Positions 56,643 to 64,000 of a DNA stretch of 64,000 nucleotides are shown here, one piece after another. The notes below the pieces were generated by a model. That model had not been told where the DNA came from and did no database searches. It saw nothing but the letters and a program-made list of their open reading frames with translations. A program made the translations under genes and the position numbers. Source of the stretch: Allobosea sp. TND4EK4 (GTDB lineage: Bacteria > Pseudomonadota > Alphaproteobacteria > Rhizobiales > Beijerinckiaceae). The stretch spans positions 868,001 through 932,000 of the forward strand of contig NZ_FTMO01000001.1 of NCBI RefSeq assembly GCF_900156025.1, in the 5' to 3' direction. How positions within the stretch are numbered: the stretch's first letter is position 1; each line of letters opens with the position of its first letter.

Positions 56643-56683
56643 GATGGCTTCCTCCTGCGCGACCAAGGCCCGCATGGCGAGCC

Positions 56684-56701
56684 ACCTACCGGACGGTAGG
56701 T
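56684..56701. promoter_or_regulatory. Palindromic TetR operator before acyl-CoA dehydrogenase
   Basis: ACCTACCG at 56684-56691, a two-base centre GA, and CGGTAGGT at 56694-56701 form a perfect inverted repeat. The form is typical of TetR-family operators of fatty-acid genes. The adjacent TetR gene is the obvious candidate. Confidence 0.65.
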
Positions 56702-56875
56702 AAGTGGGTGGGCGAGATCAAGACCCGCATCGGGAAGCGGCACAGCGCGCGGGTCGCGCGCAAGGATCAGGGCTCCTTTTTGACCGGAGCGTTCCTCAGC
56801 TTTTGTTCACCATGGACCTGCCACCATGACGACGGGTTTGGCTCGGGCAGCCGGGCGGACGACAGGAAGGACATC

Positions 56876-57220
56876 ATGTCATTGAAGACGATCACCCTGG
56901 CGGTGCTGGCGGGAGCGACGCTCCTTTCGGCGATTCCGGCCGGCGCGCAGTATTACGATCCGTATCGGCCGCGCTACGAATACGACCGGCCGCCGCCGCC
57001 GCGCTATGATGACGGCTATCGCCGGCCGCCGCGTTACGACGACGGTTACCGGCGTCCGCCTCCGCCGGACGATTATCGCTATGGCCCGCCCCGTGGGCCC
57101 CGGGGCGGAGGGATGTGCGTCACCAGCCGCGGCTCCTGCCCGACTCCGCCGATCCCGCGCGGCGCCCCTTGCCGTTGCGACATCCCCGGCTTCGGCGAGA
57201 AGCGCGGCATCGTCCAGTAA
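56876..57220 (+). CDS. Secreted Pro/Tyr-rich protein with Cys-rich tail
   Basis: The 114-residue precursor has a signal peptide ending near AGAQ (residue 25). A low-complexity middle with RYDDGYRRPP twice (residues about 43-61), rich in Pro, Tyr, Arg and Asp, follows. The C-terminal 35 residues carry four Cys (GGMCVTSRGSC and PCRCDIPGFG). AAGGA precedes the ATG by five bases. I do not recognise a family; an envelope or secreted role is likely from the signal peptide. Confidence 0.6.
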   Translation: MSLKTITLAVLAGATLLSAIPAGAQYYDPYRPRYEYDRPPPPRYDDGYRRPPRYDDGYRRPPPPDDYRYGPPRGPRGGGMCVTSRGSCPTPPIPRGAPCRCDIPGFGEKRGIVQ

Positions 57221-57241
57221 TGCGACAGGGCGCCTGCCGCC

Positions 57242-58201
57242 TCAAAGGCGGCGGGCGCTTTCGCTCCCGAGGTAGCAGATGCCCTCGCCGGGCTTTGCCT
57301 TCGGATTCGGGAAGATGATGAAGCCGTCACGCGGCATCGCCACCATCGAGCCATCGGCACGGCGCGCAACCGGCGTGCCCTTGGCAACTCGGTCGCCGGT
57401 CCGCCAGGTGGTGCCTTCCAGACGATCGCCCTCCGCCTCGCAGATCACCAGATCGTCCATATGCACGACCGTTCGAGGCGCGGGCGCAGGCGCCGGCTCG
57501 TCGGTCAGGCCGAGATGGGCCAGCACATTGCGGATCGCGGCATAGCCGATATCGACCGAGGCCGGATCGTCGTGCCGCCCGCATTCCAGCGTCACGCCAT
57601 AGCCACCGGCGAAGCGCATGAACTCCGTCGTGCCGAAGCCCTCGGTCACGGCAAGCCGCGGCAGGTTCAGCCGCTCGCGCGCCGCGATCAGCCGGACATA
57701 GATGTCGAGCCAGCCATGGATCATCAGATCGACGCCGAGGCAGCCGGCGAAGGCCATCTCGGCCTGCGCGTGGCGGAAGGGCTCCAGCGTACCGCGGTTG
57801 TCCTCCGGGCCGAAGAAGACGAAGGGCACGCCCTCCCCGCTGAAGGAATGGACGTCGAGCAGCATGTCGTGCTCGCGCAGGATGGCGGAGAGCCGGTTGC
57901 CGATGCGGTCCTCATTGTCGGCCGGCTGCGGCCTTTCCCGCAGGTCGCGGTTGAGGTTGCGGTCGCCCTCGCGCGTATCCTGCCGATAGGCCTTCGGATT
58001 GGCGACGGGCAGGAAAGTGACCTCCCCGCGCTGGATCGAAACGCGCCCCGCGCGGCAATCCTCGATCACCCTGGCGATCGCGTTCGGCCCGCAGGTCTCG
58101 TTGCCGTGGACCGCGCCCAGCACGAGGAGCTTCGGCCCCGCCTTCAGGCCGTGGAAGCGGATGGTTTCGAGCGGGGGATCGATCGGGTCTGAAATCTGCA
58201 T
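57242..58201 (-). CDS. Succinylglutamate desuccinylase/aspartoacylase family protein
   Basis: The 319-residue zinc carboxypeptidase-like enzyme has the metal site HGNETCGP near residue 33 and the third ligand in LDVHSFSG near 115, with NPKAYRQDTREGDRNLNRDL typical of the group, split at residues 68-87. A C-terminal barrel-like domain follows from about residue 240 (HMDDLVICEAEGDR, then GFIIFPNPKAKPGEG). Substrate likely an N-acyl amino acid; no arginine-succinyltransferase genes are adjacent. The start at 58201 opens the family N-terminus. Confidence 0.82.
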   Translation of the reverse strand: MQISDPIDPPLETIRFHGLKAGPKLLVLGAVHGNETCGPNAIARVIEDCRAGRVSIQRGEVTFLPVANPKAYRQDTREGDRNLNRDLRERPQPADNEDRIGNRLSAILREHDMLLDVHSFSGEGVPFVFFGPEDNRGTLEPFRHAQAEMAFAGCLGVDLMIHGWLDIYVRLIAARERLNLPRLAVTEGFGTTEFMRFAGGYGVTLECGRHDDPASVDIGYAAIRNVLAHLGLTDEPAPAPAPRTVVHMDDLVICEAEGDRLEGTTWRTGDRVAKGTPVARRADGSMVAMPRDGFIIFPNPKAKPGEGICYLGSESARRL

Positions 58202-58366
58202 CGGTCTTCTTCGGTCAGTGCGAGTCGGCAATAAGGCGAGGATGTCCCGGCATCCCCGGTCCGGCAAGGCGGCCTGGCGCAGTGCGGCAATGACCAGACG
58301 GTTCTTGGTGGAACCAACGCCGTCGGCGGCGCATTGGTCCGCCAGCCAATCCTGCGAGCCGCCGCC

Positions 58367-59482
58367 ATGAGCGCTTCCCCTCCCAGCCCATCCCCGTCCA
58401 TCGACCGCGCCGCCGAAAAGCTGGTCCGCGCCCTCGGCCCCGGCACCACGCGGCGAAGGCGGGCGGCAGCACCGGCAACGGAAAAACGCACAGCCACCAA
58501 ACGACTGCGAAGGGCGCGCCCGGAGGACCTGACCATCACCCGCCTGCGCCATGGGCAGTCCTTCAGCTATCGCGACGCCGAAGGGGAAAAGGTGGCCGAC
58601 GAGGAGACCCTCGCGCGGATTCGCTCCCTCGCCATTCCGCCGGCCTATCGGGACGTGCGGATTTCCGCCGATCCCCTGTCGCATCTCCAGGCCATCGGCC
58701 GCGACGACGCCGGGCGCATCCAGCATCGCTACCACCCCGATTGGGAGAAGGTGCGCGAACGGCGCAAGCTCAAGCGACTGGCGCAGCTCATCGCCGCCCT
58801 GCCGAAGCTGAGGGCCCAGATCGCCATCGATCTGCGCAGCCGAACCTTGGACAAGAACAAGGCCCTCGCCTGCGCCGCCGCCATCATCGACCGCTGCCAT
58901 ATCCGCGTCGGCAACGAGACCTACGCCAAGGCAAATGGCAGCCACGGCGCCTCGACCCTGCTGAAGCGGCATGTCACCCTTTCGGGTGCGCAAGTGTCGC
59001 TCCACTTCCGCGGCAAGAGCAGCAAGGAGATCGCCTGCTCGCTCAGCGACGCCGCGCTGGCGCGCGCGGTCAAGCGTATCGCCACCCTGCCCGGCCGCCG
59101 GCTGCTGCAATATCGCCGCGAGGATGGCAGCATCGCGCCGATCCATGCCGGCGAGATCAACGACTATCTGAAGCGGGTCAGCGGGCTGCCGATCAGCAGC
59201 AAGGATCTGCGCATGCTCGCCGCCAACGCCGCCGCGGCCGAGCTGCTGCTCGCCGCCGAGGAGGCCGTCAGCGAGACGGGGCGCAAGCGCCAGCTCGCCG
59301 ACATCATGCGGCAGATTTCGGAGCGGCTGGCGAATACGCCGGCCGTGGTCCGCAAGAGCTATGTCCATGCAATCGTCGTCGACGCCTATGCCACCGGCCG
59401 GCTGCAGCGCAGCTATGCGCGGGTGCGGGCGAGCGGGCGCTGCTCCCGCATCGAGCGGGCGCTGGCGCTGCTCTCGGCATGA
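58367..59482 (+). CDS. DNA topoisomerase IB
   Basis: The 371-residue enzyme relaxes supercoils through a 3'-phosphotyrosine intermediate. ITRLRHGQSFSYRDAEG lies near the N-terminal domain, IRVGNETYAKANGSHGASTL near residue 185 contains catalytic Arg, and KSYVHAIVVDAY near 330 holds the nucleophile Tyr. Poxvirus/bacterial type IB enzymes are common in Rhizobiales. ATG 58367 starts the family N-terminus; the ATG of a possible longer downstream small gene overlaps its stop. Confidence 0.88.
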   Translation: MSASPPSPSPSIDRAAEKLVRALGPGTTRRRRAAAPATEKRTATKRLRRARPEDLTITRLRHGQSFSYRDAEGEKVADEETLARIRSLAIPPAYRDVRISADPLSHLQAIGRDDAGRIQHRYHPDWEKVRERRKLKRLAQLIAALPKLRAQIAIDLRSRTLDKNKALACAAAIIDRCHIRVGNETYAKANGSHGASTLLKRHVTLSGAQVSLHFRGKSSKEIACSLSDAALARAVKRIATLPGRRLLQYRREDGSIAPIHAGEINDYLKRVSGLPISSKDLRMLAANAAAAELLLAAEEAVSETGRKRQLADIMRQISERLANTPAVVRKSYVHAIVVDAYATGRLQRSYARVRASGRCSRIERALALLSA

Positions 59483-59547
59483 TCGCGGAACAATGGCCGT
59501 CGCGGGCACTTGGTCCTTCAGCAGATCCGACAGAGGAGACCAACCCC

Positions 59548-59841
59548 ATGGACCGCCCTGAGCAGAAGCGCGATGCCGCCCTCCCGCCGGCCGACGAAGC
59601 CGAGGCGCTGACTCCGTTTGAAGCCGGCATCGGGGCCGGCCCATCGGATGTCCAGCGCGTCAGCGACCGGACGAATGTCCACGACGCCGGCAGCGACGCC
59701 AACGACACCGAAGACGGGCTGACCGAAAGCGAGGAAGCCATCCGGCAGGCAGCCGAGGACGTTCCGACCGGCGCGGATCCTGCGGCTCCCCGCGACAGCA
59801 TTCCCGTCTTCGACCGGGCCTCGCTGCCACCGAGAGTCTGA
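59548..59841 (+). CDS. Small acidic hypothetical protein
   Basis: The 97-residue protein is soluble, acidic and low in complexity, with many Asp, Glu, Pro and Ala (ADEAEALTPFEAGIGAGPSD). It has no membrane helix or signal peptide. AGAGGAGA lies about ten bases before ATG 59548. A longer in-frame start at 59479 overlaps the topoisomerase stop (ATGA) and would give 120 residues. Unknown function; acidic disordered proteins of this kind are common near stress genes. Confidence 0.5.
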   Translation: MDRPEQKRDAALPPADEAEALTPFEAGIGAGPSDVQRVSDRTNVHDAGSDANDTEDGLTESEEAIRQAAEDVPTGADPAAPRDSIPVFDRASLPPRV

Positions 59842-60031
59842 CAGATTTGGTTGCGCGGTGGCCCTGAACCGGCATGCCGCGGCCGGCGCCCTGACGATGC
59901 GAATGCGGACCCGGCGGTCCGCATTCGCACATCCGGCCTCGATTCCACTTGACTTCCAAAAGAGCCGGCAAGATCGGCATCGATCTCCCAACATACTGAA
60001 ATCGTTTTGTAAATTATTTATCGAGTTGTCC

Positions 60032-60057
60032 GGAACCCGCTCCGCTGCTTCGGCGTT
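60032..60057 (+). promoter_or_regulatory. EcfG-type promoter of the 68-residue protein
   Basis: GGAAC at 60032-60036 and CGTT at 60054-60057 are separated by 17 bases, matching the EcfG consensus. The leader to ATG 60092 would be about 28 bases. The region between it and the previous gene is AT-rich (60001-60025). Confidence 0.6.
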
Positions 60058-60091
60058 CCCCCGGCGCCAAACCATCGTGATGGAGTGGGAT

Positions 60092-60298
60092 ATGGACGAA
60101 GACAGAATCAAGCGGATCGCCAGGGCGATGTGCCGGGCGGCCCGGCTCGATCCGGACAAGCCGGCCGAGAAGGTCGGCGCGTTCAGAATCTCGATGCAGG
60201 CCCCGGACTTCGAAGGCCCGCAGCCGGCCTGGATGCTGTTCCGGCAGGAGGCGGCGCGCTTCGCCGCGCTGAACCGCGAGGTCGTGCAGTCGCTGTGA
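60092..60298 (+). CDS. Small soluble hypothetical protein (68 residues)
   Basis: The protein starts MDEDRIKRIARAMCRAARLD, with an amphipathic basic helix, and continues to a tail ending LNREVVQSL. ATG 60092 has GGAG six bases upstream; an ATG at 60080 is alternative. It has no membrane segment. An EcfG-type promoter upstream and an intrinsic terminator downstream make it a stand-alone, probably stress-induced unit. I recall similar short proteins in Rhizobiales, without function. Confidence 0.65.
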   Translation: MDEDRIKRIARAMCRAARLDPDKPAEKVGAFRISMQAPDFEGPQPAWMLFRQEAARFAALNREVVQSL

Positions 60299-60344
60299 GC
60301 AGCAGCAGGAAGCGGTCACCCGCAGCATGCGGCGGTGGCCATGC

Positions 60345-60379
60345 AAAGGCCCGGCACTCCCCATGGAGGCCGGGCCTTT
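60345..60379. terminator. Bidirectional intrinsic terminator
   Basis: AAAGGCCCGGC (60345-60355) and its complement GCCGGGCCTTT (60369-60379) form an 11-base stem with a 13-base loop, and T- and A-rich ends on the two strands. It separates the small hypothetical gene from the convergent MocR gene. Confidence 0.75.
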
Positions 60380-60384
60380 CTTCA

Positions 60385-61788
60385 TCAGGCTGCCAGGGAC
60401 CGCCGCATCATGCGGTCCAGCACGTCGTCGATCCGGCGCTCCCGCATCTGCGCGACGTTGAAGCGCATGAAGCCCGCCGCATTCTGCGCCGCGCTGAAGA
60501 CGTTCCCCGGCGCGAGCACGACGCCCTCCGCCAAAGCGAGGCGCGACAATTCGGCCGAATCGACGCCGTCCGGGAGGCGGCACCACAGATAGAAGCCGCC
60601 CCGCGGCATCAGCCAGGGCCGGATGCCGAGCGCCTCGAGCCGGCCGGCGACGTCATGCCGGGCCTGGACCAGCCGCCTCCTCACCTCATGGAGATGCCTG
60701 CGGTAGCCGCCGCCCGCCAGCAGGTCCTCGACGAGACGGGCCGCGAGCGGACCGGGGCCGCCGAAGCTGGTCGCAATCTGGAGATCGACGAGTTGCTCGA
60801 CGAGGTCGGCTCGGGCCGCGACATAGCCGCAGCGCACCGAGGCGGAGAGCGTCTTGGAGAAACTGCCGATGCGGATGACGCGATCCAGACCGTCCAGTGT
60901 TGCCATCCGCGCGGAGGGCTCCGGCTCGAAATCGGCAAAGATCTCATCCTCGACGATCATCATCTCATGGGCCGCCGCGATGCCGAGCACGCGGTGTGCG
61001 GCCTGCGGCGACAGCGTCGCGCCGGTGGGGTTATGCAGCGCCGAATTGGTCAGATAGAGCCGCGGCCGCTCGGCCTCGACCACGGCCGCGAAGGCGGCAA
61101 GATCGGGACCTGTCGGCGTGTAGGGGGCGCTGACGACCCGCAGACGGTGCGCCCGCAACAGGGCCTGGAAATTGAAGTAGCAGGGATCGTCGATGAGGAC
61201 GGTCTCGCCTGGACGCAGCAGCAGCCGGCAGACTAGATCGACCGCCTGCGTTCCCGAGCCGGTGAGGGTCAACTGCTCCGGCGCGACCGCGAGCCCCTCC
61301 TCCGCGAAGCGGGCCAGGAGCAGCGCCCGCAGTGCAAGCGAGCCGCGCGTATTGCCGTAATCGACCAGCACCGCATCGTCGGCCTTGGCCAGCCTGCGCA
61401 GGCCGCGGCGCAGCTTTTCGCCCGGCATCCATTCCGCCGGCAGCCAGCCGCAGCCCGGCTTCAGCGTCTCTTCCGCCGCATCGAGGGACTGGCGCGACAC
61501 CCAGAACGGATCGACGGCCTGCTCGCGCGGGCTGCCCGCCTGAGCGAGAATCAGGGGTTGGGGACTGCGCGCGGCGAGATAGTAGCCGGCCCCGGGCCTC
61601 GCCCGCACGAACCCTTCCGCGACGAGCCGCTCATAGGCTTCGGCCACCGTCGAAGGCGAGAGCTCGAGCGTCGCGGCCAGGCGGCGGATCGAGGGCAGGC
61701 GCTCTCCACCCGGCAGCCCGCGCCCGGCGGCGCGAGCCCGTATCGCAGCCATCGCCGTCTCGGTCCGCCCACCCTGCGCCCTCGCCAT
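60385..61788 (-). CDS. MocR-type (GntR/aminotransferase) regulator
   Basis: The 467-residue protein has an N-terminal GntR winged helix (LPSIRRLAATLELSPSTVAEAYERL, split at residues 31-55) and a PLP aminotransferase-fold domain with the cofactor Lys in GSFSKTLSASVRCGY near 305. MocR proteins sense a PLP-linked metabolite. It is divergent from an EamA transporter gene, which is the typical target. Start ATG 61788 has GGAGA five bases upstream and is preferred to 61836. Confidence 0.88.
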   Translation of the reverse strand: MARAQGGRTETAMAAIRARAAGRGLPGGERLPSIRRLAATLELSPSTVAEAYERLVAEGFVRARPGAGYYLAARSPQPLILAQAGSPREQAVDPFWVSRQSLDAAEETLKPGCGWLPAEWMPGEKLRRGLRRLAKADDAVLVDYGNTRGSLALRALLLARFAEEGLAVAPEQLTLTGSGTQAVDLVCRLLLRPGETVLIDDPCYFNFQALLRAHRLRVVSAPYTPTGPDLAAFAAVVEAERPRLYLTNSALHNPTGATLSPQAAHRVLGIAAAHEMMIVEDEIFADFEPEPSARMATLDGLDRVIRIGSFSKTLSASVRCGYVAARADLVEQLVDLQIATSFGGPGPLAARLVEDLLAGGGYRRHLHEVRRRLVQARHDVAGRLEALGIRPWLMPRGGFYLWCRLPDGVDSAELSRLALAEGVVLAPGNVFSAAQNAAGFMRFNVAQMRERRIDDVLDRMMRRSLAA

Positions 61789-61801
61789 GCCACTCTCCAC
61801 C

Positions 61802-61823
61802 GTATGGCGCTGTGTTACCATAC
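61802..61823. promoter_or_regulatory. Inverted repeat in the MocR-EamA promoter region
   Basis: GTATGG (61802-61807) and CCATAC (61818-61823) are a perfect inverted pair with a ten-base gap. A leftward promoter fits as TTCAGT and TATGGT with 17-base spacing in the complement, so the repeat overlaps its -10 region. It suits a MocR site controlling itself and the transporter. Confidence 0.5.
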
Positions 61824-61901
61824 AGTTTGGCATCACCGTACTGAAGTGTACCTAGCGCATTCTCGCCGTCCAACGCAAAAAGGGGCAGGAAGCGAGGCAA
61901 A

Positions 61902-62762
61902 ATGGCTTGGTCGGGCAAGGGATGGGGCAGCGGGCTCCTCGGCGTCGTCATCTTCAGCGGGTCGCTGCCGGCCACGCGGCTGGCGGTCGCCGGATTCTCG
62001 CCCCTGTTCCTGACCTCGGCGCGGGCCGTGATCGCGGCGCTCCTGGGCGGCGCCTGCCTTCTTCTGCTGCGCCAGACGATGCCGAGGCGCACCGACCTGA
62101 TCCCGCTTGCGATCGTCTCGCTGGGTGTCGTGATCGGCTTCCCGCTGCTGACCGCGCTGGCGCTGCAGCACATCACGGCGGCGCGCTCGATCGTCTTCAT
62201 CGGCCTGCTGCCGCTCTCGACTGCCCTGTTCGGCGTGCTGCGCGGCGGCGAGCGGCCCAAGCCCGCCTTCTGGCTGTTCTCGGTCCTGGGCAGCGCCACG
62301 GTGGCCGGCTTCGCGCTCGCCCATAGCGAGGCGGGCTCGCTCGGCGGCGACCTGCTGATGATCGGCGCGGTCCTGCTCTGCGGGCTGGGCTATGCGGAGG
62401 GGGCGGCACTCTCCCGGCGGCTGGGCGGCTGGCAGGTGATCTCATGGGCCCTGCTGCTGTCGCTGCCGGCGATGGCGGCGCTGGCCCTGCTGCAATGGCC
62501 GAACTCGTGGAGCGGGGTCGGCACGCCGGCCTGGCTCGGGCTCGCCTATGTCTCGGTGTTCAGCATGCTGGTCGGCTTCGTGTTCTGGTATCGGGGCCTC
62601 GCGCTCGGCGGCATCGCCGGAGTCGGGCAGCTCCAGTTGCTGCAGCCCTTCCTCGGGCTGCTGCTTGCCGCGCTCATCCTGCACGAGCCGGTTGCCTGGA
62701 CGATGATCGCGGCGACCGGCGTCGTGGTGCTGAGCGTGGCCGGGGCGAAGCGCTTCGCCTGA
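61902..62762 (+). CDS. EamA/DMT family transporter
   Basis: The 286-residue inner-membrane protein has about ten helices arranged as two EamA repeats; the second starts near residue 145. It belongs to drug/metabolite transporters that export amino acids or related metabolites. It diverges from the MocR regulator gene across 113 bases and is probably regulated by it. Substrate unknown. Confidence 0.85.
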   Translation: MAWSGKGWGSGLLGVVIFSGSLPATRLAVAGFSPLFLTSARAVIAALLGGACLLLLRQTMPRRTDLIPLAIVSLGVVIGFPLLTALALQHITAARSIVFIGLLPLSTALFGVLRGGERPKPAFWLFSVLGSATVAGFALAHSEAGSLGGDLLMIGAVLLCGLGYAEGAALSRRLGGWQVISWALLLSLPAMAALALLQWPNSWSGVGTPAWLGLAYVSVFSMLVGFVFWYRGLALGGIAGVGQLQLLQPFLGLLLAALILHEPVAWTMIAATGVVVLSVAGAKRFA

Positions 62763-62774
62763 GCCTGCCCGTCC

Positions 62775-63302
62775 TCAGCCCGGATGCTTGTGGATCGGAT
62801 CGACCCAATAAACCGATTCCGGTTTCTCGACCGGATCGACATCGGTGATGTTGACCACCACCGCCTCGTTGTCCGAGCGCACGAGGACGCATTCCAGCAC
62901 CTCGTCGGGCTTGGCGTTGATCTCCTGATGCGGGACATAGGGCGGGACATAGATGAAGTCGCCCGGCCCGGCCTCGGCGACGAATTCGAGCCGCTCGCCC
63001 CAGCGCAGCCGCGCCCGGCCGCGCACGACATAGATCACGCTCTCCAGCGCGCCGTGATGGTGCACGCCGGTCTTGGCGTCCGGCTCGATCGAGACCGTGC
63101 CGGCCCAGATCTTCTGCGCGCCGACGCGGGCATGATTGATCGCCGCCTGCCGGAACATGCCCGGCGTCTGCGCCGTATTGGGGTCGAGCTGGTCGCCCTT
63201 GATGACGCGCACGCCGTCATGTTTCCAGCGCGGCTCGCCATCGTGATGGTGATGGAGATGGCCTTCGCCATCATGCGAGTGCCCGTCATTGCCGCCACAC
63301 AT
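62775..63302 (-). CDS. Cupin-domain protein with His-rich N-terminus
   Basis: The 175-residue protein has a metal-rich start (HSHDGEGHLHHHHDGEP at residues 8-24). A cupin barrel with ligands in TGVHHHGALESVIYVVRG near 88 and PGDFIYVPPYVPHQE near 123 follows. ATG 63302 has GGGAG eight bases upstream. It may bind or store metal ions; the reaction is unknown. It stands alone on the minus strand, opposite EamA. Confidence 0.8.
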   Translation of the reverse strand: MCGGNDGHSHDGEGHLHHHHDGEPRWKHDGVRVIKGDQLDPNTAQTPGMFRQAAINHARVGAQKIWAGTVSIEPDAKTGVHHHGALESVIYVVRGRARLRWGERLEFVAEAGPGDFIYVPPYVPHQEINAKPDEVLECVLVRSDNEAVVVNITDVDPVEKPESVYWVDPIHKHPG

Positions 63303-63823
63303 CGGTCGTCTCCCGGTTCGGCCGACATTCTCGTCCGATCGGCGCGGTTGGCAACCCTCGGCGAAGGCCGGCAGCCAAGCCTGTCGGCCCCGAAGACGTT
63401 CGCTCGCCGTGCAGCACCGCGGCAGGCGGGAGCAGCGGCGGGCCAACGAAAAAGCCGCCCCAATCGGAGCGGCGTTGAACCCTGGCGCAGAGAAAATGGT
63501 GCGCTTGAGGGAGCCCCGATTTCTTCATAACTGTATGCTTGTAAATGCTTTCATTGTTCATTCATCGGCCCGGCACCAACGATACTACCAACAAAACCGA
63601 TGACTGCTCCGGGTAATATGCGCATATCGGCGGTCGAAGCGGCCCTTCCCAGCGTTGGAGCAGTTGCTCTGCCGTGAACGAGCCGAATGACGATGCGCTC
63701 GGGCCTATGCCTTTCAACTCCGTCAGCTCTGCCGCTGGCTTGGAGCCGGTTCCCCGACCTTAAACGAGGCTTCACTAGTTGTCCGGTTTGATGCCTCGGC
63801 ACTAGTTCAAGGACCGCGACGCG
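63303..63823. other. Gene-poor region near the right edge
   Basis: This 521-base stretch has no convincing coding sequence. It becomes visibly less GC-rich from about 63520. It holds a minus-strand terminator (63449-63473), two tiny overlapping frames from ATG 63600 (25 residues) and a following GTG (about 30 residues) that look like remnants, and CACTAGTT repeated 27 bases apart at 63773-63780 and 63800-63807, just before the next gene. Confidence 0.4.
63449..63473 (-). terminator. Minus-strand intrinsic terminator
   Basis: In the complement an eight-base stem (GCCGCTCC with GGGGCGGC, one G-T pair) around a GATT loop is followed by five T residues. It would stop leftward transcripts arriving from the right edge before the cupin gene. 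Confidence 0.65.
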
Positions 63824-64000
63824 ATGGCCACCGAGCACCTGATCCCCGCCGACCTCTGGGACAAGTACGAAATCAAGGAATGGCGGAATGCGACCGGCGT
63901 CCTGACGACCGCTTGCCCCAGGGAATGGGAGGATGTTGTTGACGTGTTGCGAGGCTTCAAGCTCCTCGCGTCGGAGATCCGGGTCGGCGGTGGCAACCGC
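63824..64000 (+). CDS. N-terminal part of a probable BglII/BstYI-type restriction endonuclease (partial)
   Basis: The frame runs off the window after 59 codons. It begins MATEHLIPADLWDKYEIKEW and continues through ATGVLTTACPREWEDVVDVL to ASEIRVGGGNR. The phrase YEIKEWRNA, the REWEDVVDVLRGF segment and the GGGxR before the cut match by memory the start of type II endonucleases annotated BglII/BstYI family. No methyltransferase lies to the left within this window. Codons such as GTT, TTG and CGA are less biased than in the neighbouring genes, which suits acquired DNA. A database search of the full gene is needed to confirm. Confidence 0.5.
   Translation, partial: MATEHLIPADLWDKYEIKEWRNATGVLTTACPREWEDVVDVLRGFKLLASEIRVGGGNR

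Noticed and set aside
58310-58345. GGAAC upstream of topoisomerase IB as an EcfG promoter
   Set aside because: No CGTT at 16 or 17 bases; nearest match is CATT.
63551-63838. 95-residue minus-strand frame in the right-edge gap
   Set aside because: No ribosome site or domain; crosses the start of the better-supported plus-strand endonuclease gene.

Overview
The window reads as ordinary chromosome from a GC-rich alphaproteobacterium of the order Hyphomicrobiales (Rhizobiales), possibly Bosea or a relative. The reasons are the strong third-position G/C bias, GGAAC-N16/17-CGTT promoters of the EcfG general stress type, a five-step (HutF/HutG) histidine pathway, the zwf-pgl-eda sugar genes, and transglutaminase/ATP-grasp/alpha-E clusters. 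The genus is an inference from gene style, not a measurement. I see no rRNA, tRNA, CRISPR array, intact insertion sequence or integrase.

Layout: 1-4750 holds a TIGR02186-type membrane protein, molybdenum cofactor genes (moeA, mobA, a DUF2478 gene) and the sulfur/Fe-S pair tusA-mrp. 4930-11700 holds an O-antigen-ligase-like membrane protein, argE, a PLP dehydratase, a small M15-type peptidase, an M20 amidohydrolase and an FAD oxidoreductase. 11717-12714 is a divergent GIY-YIG-like/DUF2239 pair around a shared promoter with repeated CCGGGCAATA boxes. 12711-15586 is eda-pgl-zwf without edd. 15702-21027 is a complete dipeptide/oligopeptide-type ABC operon. 21283-28170 is a transglutaminase-DUF2126 / circularly permuted ATP-grasp-alpha-E / transglutaminase cluster, followed by an MFS permease. 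29470-35618 has an aldehyde dehydrogenase, an unlisted 50-residue membrane protein, a PPOX protein, a transglutaminase-like/DagK/PAP2 operon and two divergent stress-type genes with EcfG promoters.

35674-43957 is a full hut locus: hutF-hutC leftward and hutI-hutH-hutG-hutU-hutD rightward, from a divergent promoter carrying two near-identical 16-bp operators. Histidine goes to urocanate, imidazolone propionate, formiminoglutamate, formylglutamate, then glutamate and formate. A third copy of the operator core lies in the promoter of a NitT/TauT-type ABC operon at 47769-50830. I infer that this transporter is in the HutC regulon and may import histidine, urocanate or a related compound. Between them sit two divergent citrate-synthase-fold genes, one with an N-terminal DNA-binding domain, and a cyclopropane fatty acid synthase.

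51076-63302 holds a ThDP enzyme, acetoacetate decarboxylase, a histone-deacetylase-type amidohydrolase, a TetR regulator with acyl-CoA dehydrogenase and a perfect palindromic operator, topoisomerase IB, small stress-type genes, a MocR regulator/DMT transporter divergon and a cupin. The right edge (63480-64000) is less GC-rich and enters a probable BglII/BstYI-type restriction endonuclease, suggesting the start of an accessory region. Several intergenic gaps carry long interrupted palindromes with shared ends.
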